A stretch of DNA of 10,864 nucleotides from Bacilli bacterium (GTDB taxonomy: Bacteria > Bacillota_I > Bacilli_A > RF39 > UBA660), in contig JAFPMR010000275.1 in assembly GCA_017411235.1 (NCBI GenBank), positions 1 to 10,864 on the forward strand, written 5' to 3'. The position numbers and the translations under genes were made by a program. A model generated the notes under the pieces. That model saw only the letters and a program-made list of their open reading frames with translations, had not been told where the DNA came from and ran no database searches. Of the stretch, positions 6,561-10,864 are shown in pieces. Each line of letters starts with the position of its first letter. Position 1 is the first letter of the stretch.

Positions 6561-7805
6561 ATGAATAAAACTAAAAAACTAATAATTTCTTTAATACTTA
6601 TCGTTGTAATAGCTTTAATTGTTGGTTTTATCTTTCTTTACTTTCATAAAAAAGACAAGATAATACCAACAGAAGAAGAATTAAAACCTACAGAATACAA
6701 AAGTGTTAAATTAGAAAATGCTTCTGAAATAGTTAACTATGGTAGTTGCACATCTACAAATCCAGATGAAGTTTGTTACTTGGTAATTAATGAATCTATG
6801 CTAACATTAAAAAATGGTAAAGTAACAAAAGAAGATGGAGATACTACTAATGTAGATGATTCTATTAATAATGGTTTAAATAGTGCTATTCTTGGTACAT
6901 ATGGTACATATACCAAAATCGAAGAAACCAGTATTAATACCAATGCTGATGGCGCCAGTGGTGTATTCATTAATGGCACTAAAGCTGAAGGTGAATTACT
7001 TAATACAGTAATAAATACTTTAAAAACTAATTCACCAGGTGTTGTCGTAGCTAATAACGGATTCTTAAAAGCTGATCATTTAACTATAACAACCAAAGTT
7101 AAAACTTCACCAGCAGTTAGAGTAACTAAATCTAATGGAACTATTGAAATAGAAAAATCAATGTTAGAAACTAACGGTAATGCATCACCAATAGTAGATG
7201 CTGAAGGCAAAGTAACAATTACTGAAACAACAGGTACTGCTAATGGTTCTAGAATAGCTAGTATTAAAAATAATGGTAATGTCACTATAAATAACAGTTC
7301 CATGTTAATAAGTGGTGCTACAGATTCTGAACATAGTGAATCAGCTGTCTTATTTACTAGTGATAAAAAAGATAGTAAAAATATCTTTCAAAGTATTAAT
7401 TCTAGTTTAAATATTAATCAAAACTTACCATATTATAATATTGCTTACATCTTTGTAGCTGATAATAGTACAACAGAAATAGATTTAGAGAATACATTAT
7501 TTAATTATGGTAGCAATAAATTCCTAAAAGGAACAAATAGTAATATAACAATTAATTTAAAAAATCAAATTATTTATGGATTAATAGAATTAGAAAACTC
7601 AAATCTCCAAATGAACTTGATTGAAAATTCATCATATACAGGAACCTTTATAGATAATAATACTTTCGTATATTTATCTAAAGATTCTGAATTAAATTTA
7701 ACAGGTGATATGTATATCAAAGAATTAAATAATGATGATAAGAGTAATAGTAATATTACATTAAATGGTTACCATTTATACGTTAACAACGAATTAGTGA
7801 AATAA
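6561..7805 (+). CDS. Membrane-anchored, probably extracellular beta-helix repeat protein
   Basis: Protein of 414 residues. A lysine-rich tip plus one hydrophobic segment (about 7-28) acts as signal anchor, followed by a charged, proline-containing spacer (about 29-50). The rest is rich in Asn, Thr, Ser and Ile, with recurring short strands ending in NG or NN turns (GVFINGT, GVVVANNGFL, AVRVTKSNGTI, SIKNNGNVTINNS). This is the look of a right-handed parallel beta-helix, as in surface adhesin-like proteins of gut bacteria. The only two cysteines, C63 and C72, lie at the start of the extracellular part in a C-x8-C loop. No LPxTG motif or lipobox is present. It is co-transcribed with the radical SAM/SPASM gene, so it may be modified by that enzyme. 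Function is unknown; the fold is inferred from repeat pattern only. Confidence 0.82.
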   Translation: MNKTKKLIISLILIVVIALIVGFIFLYFHKKDKIIPTEEELKPTEYKSVKLENASEIVNYGSCTSTNPDEVCYLVINESMLTLKNGKVTKEDGDTTNVDDSINNGLNSAILGTYGTYTKIEETSINTNADGASGVFINGTKAEGELLNTVINTLKTNSPGVVVANNGFLKADHLTITTKVKTSPAVRVTKSNGTIEIEKSMLETNGNASPIVDAEGKVTITETTGTANGSRIASIKNNGNVTINNSSMLISGATDSEHSESAVLFTSDKKDSKNIFQSINSSLNINQNLPYYNIAYIFVADNSTTEIDLENTLFNYGSNKFLKGTNSNITINLKNQIIYGLIELENSNLQMNLIENSSYTGTFIDNNTFVYLSKDSELNLTGDMYIKELNNDDKSNSNITLNGYHLYVNNELVK

Positions 7806-7806
7806 A

Positions 7807-7829
7807 AAAAGGACTATAAAAGTCCTTTT
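7807..7829. terminator. Two-way terminator between converging genes
   Basis: AAAAGGACT (7807-7815) pairs perfectly with AGTCCTTTT (7821-7829) around the loop ATAAA. The A run on one side and T run on the other let it work on both strands. It ends the plus-strand beta-helix operon and the minus-strand gene, whose TAG stop (7816-7814) lies inside the hairpin. Confidence 0.85.
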
Positions 7830-8218
7830 CCTTTTGTTCCTTTTTCAATTTCTTCGTAAAACCATTGTTGATCTTTTTCAAGTGGTGAAATAAATTCAAC
7901 TAAGGCTTTATCTGCTATAACTGGTGCTAGATTCCAAGTAACTTCTTGATTCTTAAACGTTGATAAAGCACCAATTTCCATTCTTCTATCGTATTTAGCA
8001 GCAATTGCAGCATAAATAACTCTTAAAGAATCTTCATCCATCTTAACTATCTCTTCACAAAGAATATTATGATGTCCTCTCTGAATAGAGAATTTAATGA
8101 TTTCTCCTAAATCCTCTAACTTAAAATGAATTATCTCATCCATACGTAATGCTCCTTCAATAAAAGACATTACAGTATTAATATTATCCATAAATTTTAT
8201 TATGTCTGTTGTTTCCAT
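7814..8218 (-). CDS. Unrecognised 134-residue soluble protein
   Basis: I do not recognise this protein, the only minus-strand gene in the window. It has no signal peptide or membrane segment, looks mostly helical (for example residues about 5-25 and 63-80), is mildly acidic in its N-terminal two thirds and ends in a basic tail (KGTKGKGLL). It contains RGHHNILCEE in its first half and a Trp-containing segment (EVTWNLAP) further on. Translation starts at ATG 8218-8216 behind a strong AGGGGG at 8230-8225 (minus strand). It runs towards the beta-helix operon and away from the transglutaminase-like gene, with which it shares a 95-base divergent promoter region. A clean ribosome site, promoter and terminator support a real gene; its role is unknown. 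Confidence 0.8.
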   Translation of the reverse strand: METTDIIKFMDNINTVMSFIEGALRMDEIIHFKLEDLGEIIKFSIQRGHHNILCEEIVKMDEDSLRVIYAAIAAKYDRRMEIGALSTFKNQEVTWNLAPVIADKALVEFISPLEKDQQWFYEEIEKGTKGKGLL

Positions 8219-8244
8219 GTCGCTCCCCCTGACAAGTAATAATT

Positions 8245-8272
8245 ATTATATAGTAAAATATGAAAAAATCAA
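8245..8272 (-). promoter_or_regulatory. Minus-strand promoter for the 134-residue protein
   Basis: On the minus strand TTGATT (8272-8267) is followed after 16 bases by a perfect TATAAT (8250-8245), 26 bases before the start codon. It lies back to back with the plus-strand promoter at 8281-8289, so regulators could affect both genes. Confidence 0.6.
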
Positions 8273-8280
8273 TCATCTTG

Positions 8281-8289
8281 TGTTATAAT
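8281..8289 (+). promoter_or_regulatory. Extended -10 promoter of the transglutaminase-like gene
   Basis: TGTTATAAT is a perfect extended -10 box 24 bases before ATG 8314. A poor -35 match (ATGAAA at 8260-8265, 18 bases upstream) accompanies it. It diverges from the minus-strand promoter and its -35 region overlaps that promoter. Confidence 0.6.
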
Positions 8290-8299
8290 AACAAATCTT

Positions 8300-8306
8300 A
8301 AGGGGG
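8300..8306 (+). promoter_or_regulatory. Ribosome binding site AAGGGGG that sets the start at 8314
   Basis: AAGGGGG ends one base before ATG 8308 but seven bases before ATG 8314. Only the second gives workable spacing. The divergent minus-strand gene carries a very similar AGGGGG site. Confidence 0.7.
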
Positions 8307-8313
8307 AATGGCT

Positions 8314-9162
8314 ATGGAAACACCAAAATATATAGATGATGAATATTTATTACAAGGAACACCAGATGTAATTAAACACTTTAAAAAGGTTCATGAAGAT
8401 AAAGAAAACATTTGGATTGTTGAAAATTTATTTTATAAAGATGCTTTAGCAAAATATGATGAATTCATAACTAAAGTAGCAGAATTTATTAGAAGCCTAG
8501 GGTATAAAAATTCTTTAGATAGTTCTTTTTGTTTATCACATTTAATTCATAGCGGATACTTATCACATGATGAAAAATTCAGTGATAAAGCCCCAGATGA
8601 AGAAACAGAAATAACAACTAAGTTAGGAATTAATATAATTCTAGGTGCCGGTTGCTGTCGTAATTATTCAAGCATCCACCGTGATGTTTTTAGTAGACTT
8701 GAATTGCCTTCAAATTACTTCTATTGTTATCAAGGACATAACTTAATGAATAGAGCAAAAGTAGCACTAGCAAACCACGTTATAAATCTAATAGAATTTG
8801 ATGGCAACATGTACGGAATTGATATGTATAACTTAAATAATTTATTCCATTTTGTTGATTCCTTTAATCTTCAAGAAATATCTACAGAAAGAAGAGGACT
8901 TCTAAGATATAAACCATACTATGAACTTGGAATGGGTGAATCAACTATTGAAGATATAAGAAAAAAATTAGAAGCATATGCAGAATATGCAACTAGAAAA
9001 GCCATAAATCCTTTCGACTATGAAGCAGATTTGAAATATAGAATCAAAAGAAAAGTAATAAGACAGAAAGATGAATTCAAAGCCTTCCACGAAGACACAA
9101 AAGTCTTAAAAAAAGAAATAAAAGAATGTGTTGACGAAGTCAATGCTAGGTTACATAAATAA
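8314..9162 (+). CDS. Transglutaminase-like (papain-fold) cysteine enzyme
   Basis: Protein of 282 residues with the core pattern of the transglutaminase-like superfamily. A nucleophile cysteine lies at the start of a helix (C114 or C115 in GAGCCRNYS), a histidine follows 40-41 residues later (H155 in NHVINLIEFDG) and an aspartate 15 residues after that (D170 in YGIDMYN), resembling the classical NHAWN-x-V-x-x-DG-x-W-x-x-x-D arrangement. The N-terminal third is helical and acidic; the C-terminal 70 residues are charged and helical, probably coiled coil (RKVIRQKDEF onward). No signal peptide is seen, so it probably acts in the cytoplasm, as a protease, amidase or acyltransferase. It stands alone, with no terminator visible before the csoR promoter 47 bases downstream. 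The superfamily call rests on motif reading; substrate is unknown. Confidence 0.78.
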   Translation: METPKYIDDEYLLQGTPDVIKHFKKVHEDKENIWIVENLFYKDALAKYDEFITKVAEFIRSLGYKNSLDSSFCLSHLIHSGYLSHDEKFSDKAPDEETEITTKLGINIILGAGCCRNYSSIHRDVFSRLELPSNYFYCYQGHNLMNRAKVALANHVINLIEFDGNMYGIDMYNLNNLFHFVDSFNLQEISTERRGLLRYKPYYELGMGESTIEDIRKKLEAYAEYATRKAINPFDYEADLKYRIKRKVIRQKDEFKAFHEDTKVLKKEIKECVDEVNARLHK

Positions 9163-9163
9163 C

Positions 9164-9192
9164 TTTACTTACACCCAAGAGGGGTATATAAT
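9164..9192 (+). promoter_or_regulatory. Promoter of the csoR-mnmA-TtcA-like operon
   Basis: TTTACT (9164-9169) and a perfect TATAAT (9187-9192) are separated by exactly 17 bases. The -10 is 17 bases before ATG 9210. The spacer holds the CsoR-type palindrome listed separately, so a bound repressor would block polymerase. Confidence 0.7.
9170..9188. promoter_or_regulatory. Candidate CsoR-type operator
   Basis: TACACCCAAGAGGGGTATA is an imperfect inverted repeat: TA-x-ACCC and GGGT-x-TA around a five-base centre. Runs of C and G flanked by A/T are typical of operators bound by CsoR/RcnR-family repressors. It lies between the -35 and -10 boxes, right upstream of a CsoR-family gene, so autoregulation is likely. 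Confidence 0.65.
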
Positions 9193-9198
9193 TAGGTC

Positions 9199-9204
9199 AG
9201 GTGA
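9199..9204 (+). promoter_or_regulatory. Ribosome binding site AGGTGA that sets the start at 9210
   Basis: AGGTGA ends five bases before ATG 9210. The in-frame GTG at 9201 is inside this site; using it would add three residues and leave no ribosome site. Confidence 0.75.
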
Positions 9205-9209
9205 TTTCT

Positions 9210-9518
9210 ATGGAAAAATGTAAAGGTTGTCCAGGTTGTAATGTGGTAAAACACAGAACAGCAGAAGAAAAGAAAAAACTACAAAAAAGATTAAATATCA
9301 TTGAAGGTCAAGTAAAAGGTGTTAAACAAATGCTTGAAGATGAAAGATATTGCCAAGATATTCTAATTCAAATATCTGCAATTAATAAATCATTAAAAAG
9401 CATCGGTAATGAAATATTAAAAAGTCATCTTAATACTTGTGTAAAAGATGCCTTATTACATAACGACCCTGAAGTTATGAATGATGTTGTGGATCTATTT
9501 GATAAATTGAATAAGTAG
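9210..9518 (+). CDS. csoR: CsoR/RcnR/FrmR-family metal-sensing transcriptional repressor
   Basis: All-helical DNA-binding repressor of 102 residues. Family signatures are KRLNIIEGQVKGVKQML, RYCQDILIQISA and LKSHLNTCVKDAL. The sensor residues are C48, H73 and C77; the 25- and 4-residue gaps equal those of the copper(I) ligands C36, H61 and C65 in Mycobacterium CsoR, and the preceding tyrosine is also kept. CstR (persulfide sensor) lacks that His and FrmR lacks the last Cys, so copper(I) is the best guess. An N-terminal C4-x2-C7-x2-C10 cluster is an odd addition. No copper exporter (copA/copZ) is nearby; instead mnmA follows eight bases later with its ribosome site overlapping this stop. A fitting operator lies in its promoter. 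Family is firm; copper specificity is inferred. Confidence 0.93.
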   Translation: MEKCKGCPGCNVVKHRTAEEKKKLQKRLNIIEGQVKGVKQMLEDERYCQDILIQISAINKSLKSIGNEILKSHLNTCVKDALLHNDPEVMNDVVDLFDKLNK

Positions 9519-9526
9519 GTGGTTGA

Positions 9527-10633
9527 ATGAAAAAAGTAGTAATAGGTATGTCAGGTGGTGTAGATTCATCAGTTGCTGCCATTAAACTTAAAGAACAAGG
9601 TTATGATGTAATAGGTTTATTCATGCGTAACTGGGATTCCTTCGCTGATGGCGAAATGGAAGGTGCACCAACTACAGATCAAGGAATCTGCCCTCAAGAA
9701 GTAGATTACAATGATGCTAAAAAAGTATGTGATAAATTAGGTATACCATTACACAGAAAAGACTTTGTAAAAGAATACTGGGATTATGTCTTTACTTACT
9801 TTTTAGACGAACTAAAAAAAGGTAGAACACCTAATCCAGATATTATGTGTAATAAATATATAAAATTTGATATGTTTGCTAAAGAAGCAGAAAAACTAGG
9901 AGCAGATTATATTGCTACTGGTCACTATGCGCGTATCAAAGATGGTAAATTATTAAGAGCTGTTGATGATAATAAAGATCAAACATACTTCTTATCACAA
10001 GTATCTAAAGAACAATTAAAAAATGTTTTATTCCCAATCGGTGACATGGTAAAACCAGATGTCCGTAAAATAGCTGAAGAATGGGATTTAGTTACTGCTG
10101 AAAAGAAAGACTCAACAGGTATTTGTTTTATCGGTGAAAGAAACTTTAATAATTTCTTGAAAAACTATTTACCTAATAAACCTGGTGATATTATCAATAT
10201 TGATACTAACGAAAAAGTTGGTGAACATATTGGACTTATGTACTATACAATTGGTCAAAGAAGAGGACTAGATATTGGTGGTACAAAAGAAAGAATGTTT
10301 GTTGTTGGTAAAGACTTAAATAAAAACATTTTATATATCTGTATTGGTGAAGATAATGAATACTTAGTATCTGATTCATGCATTATAGATGAAGTAAACT
10401 ATCTAGGAGATGAAAAAGTAACAAGCTGTACTGCTAAATTTAGATATCGTCAAAAAGATGTCCCAGTAGAACTAGAATTCCTAGATAATAATGAAATCTT
10501 AGTAAAATATCCACAAGGAGTAAAAAGAGTAACTCCTGGACAAGCATGTGTTCTATATAATGGAGAAGAATGCTTAGGTGGAGGAATAATCAAAGAAGTT
10601 CGTAAGAACGGAGAAAAACTTTGGTATTTATAG
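9527..10633 (+). CDS. mnmA: tRNA-specific 2-thiouridylase MnmA
   Basis: ATP-dependent enzyme (368 residues) that puts sulfur on U34 of the tRNAs for Lys, Glu and Gln, using persulfide from a cysteine desulfurase. The N-terminal PP-loop GMSGGVDSS binds ATP and adenylates the uridine. The two catalytic cysteines are C108 (NPDIMCN) and C200 ([11 protein letters not shown]). DQTYFLSQ, the central [11 protein letters not shown] segment and the C-terminal barrel with [16 protein letters not shown] are all typical, and length fits the family. It begins eight bases after the csoR stop, with AGGTGG at 9517-9522 overlapping that stop, so it is co-transcribed with the repressor. A TtcA-like tRNA thiolase gene follows after 16 bases. 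No cysteine desulfurase (iscS/nifS) is in the window. Very sure. Confidence 0.98.
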   Translation: MKKVVIGMSGGVDSSVAAIKLKEQGYDVIGLFMRNWDSFADGEMEGAPTTDQGICPQEVDYNDAKKVCDKLGIPLHRKDFVKEYWDYVFTYFLDELKKGRTPNPDIMCNKYIKFDMFAKEAEKLGADYIATGHYARIKDGKLLRAVDDNKDQTYFLSQVSKEQLKNVLFPIGDMVKPDVRKIAEEWDLVTAEKKDSTGICFIGERNFNNFLKNYLPNKPGDIINIDTNEKVGEHIGLMYYTIGQRRGLDIGGTKERMFVVGKDLNKNILYICIGEDNEYLVSDSCIIDEVNYLGDEKVTSCTAKFRYRQKDVPVELEFLDNNEILVKYPQGVKRVTPGQACVLYNGEECLGGGIIKEVRKNGEKLWYL

Positions 10634-10649
10634 AATAAAGAGGTGTCTT

Positions 10650-10864
10650 ATGGAAAGATATCGTGAAATAGAAAAATCTATTATCAAAAAATTTCGTAAA
10701 GAAATTTGGTCTAAGTTTATAAAAGCTATTAAAGATTATAAACTTATAGAAGAAAACGATAGAGTAATGGTATGTATTAGTGGTGGAAAAGATTCTTTTC
10801 TTTTAGCTAAATGTATTCAAGAACTAATTAGACATGGTATGGTACCTTTTGAAGCTAAATATGT
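10650..10864 (+). CDS. TtcA-like tRNA thiolation enzyme (3' end outside window)
   Basis: First 71 residues of an ATP pyrophosphatase-type enzyme. The start ATG follows AGAGGTG (10639-10645) at a normal distance and lies 16 bases after the mnmA stop. A helical N-terminus (MERYREIEKSIIKKF) is followed by the PP-loop SGGKDS (residues 44-49), preceded by VCI, as in the TtcA/TtuA group that thiolates tRNA (2-thiocytidine at position 32 in TtcA) with the help of a [4Fe-4S] cluster. The cluster cysteines expected downstream are not in the window. Firmicutes carry TtcA-like proteins whose exact target base is not settled, so I give no symbol. Placement after mnmA supports a tRNA sulfur-modification operon. 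Confidence 0.85.
   Translation, partial: MERYREIEKSIIKKFRKEIWSKFIKAIKDYKLIEENDRVMVCISGGKDSFLLAKCIQELIRHGMVPFEAKY

Noticed and set aside
6900..7780. DNA-level tandem repeat in the beta-helix gene
   Set aside because: The similarity is in the protein pattern (strand-turn units rich in N, T, S); the DNA copies are too diverged to form a real nucleotide repeat.
8308..8310. ATG 8308 as start of the transglutaminase-like gene
   Set aside because: It lies one base after the ribosome site, too close to work; ATG 8314 has normal spacing.
1..10864. Genetic code 4 (TGA read as tryptophan)
   Set aside because: All genes reach full family length with TGG tryptophans at conserved places such as EPWHF, and no gene needs TGA readthrough.

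Overview
The window reads as a compact stretch of a chromosome from an A+T-rich, low-G+C Gram-positive bacterium (Bacillota; my guess is a gut Bacilli/Erysipelotrichia/RF39-type lineage). The basis is strong AGGAGG/AGGTGA ribosome sites, TATAAT -10 boxes, short hairpin plus T-run terminators, AGA/TAA-rich codon use, and Firmicutes-type gene families. Rubrerythrin and a radical SAM enzyme suggest an anaerobe. The standard code fits: tryptophans at conserved sites are TGG. None of the 13 visible stop codons is TGA (8 TAA, 5 TAG). I see no tRNA, rRNA, CRISPR array, insertion sequence or phage gene, and no gene-free stretch above 100 bases.

Layout. 1-1091: 3' part of a membrane-anchored HtrA/DegP-type serine protease, ending in a terminator. 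1167-4086: a four-gene operon made of a VanY/VanXY-like D,D-peptidase without a signal peptide, an OmpR-type response regulator, a histidine kinase without a HAMP domain, and an unrecognised 145-residue protein; its terminator begins inside the last gene. 4161-4853: MgtC/SapB-family membrane protein. 4925-5464: rubrerythrin. 5556-7805: radical SAM/SPASM enzyme followed nine bases later by a membrane-anchored, probably extracellular beta-helix protein. 7814-8218 (minus strand): small unrecognised protein converging on that operon through a shared two-way terminator. 8314-9162: transglutaminase-like protein transcribed divergently from it. 9210-10864: CsoR-family metal-sensing repressor, MnmA (tRNA 2-thiouridylase) and the start of a TtcA-like tRNA thiolation enzyme, apparently one operon behind a promoter with a CsoR-type palindrome between its -35 and -10 boxes.

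How genes may work together. The D,D-peptidase with its two-component system looks like a cell-wall sensing and remodelling unit, arranged somewhat like vancomycin-resistance loci but without vanH/A/X. The radical SAM/SPASM enzyme and beta-helix protein look like an enzyme and possible substrate pair. The last operon suggests metal- or sulfur-responsive control of tRNA thiolation. These three are the most interesting parts; all functional links are inferences from gene order and motifs.

Several start codons were moved downstream of the longest open frame. In four genes the GTG inside the AGGTG ribosome site lies exactly nine bases upstream of, and in frame with, the real ATG.
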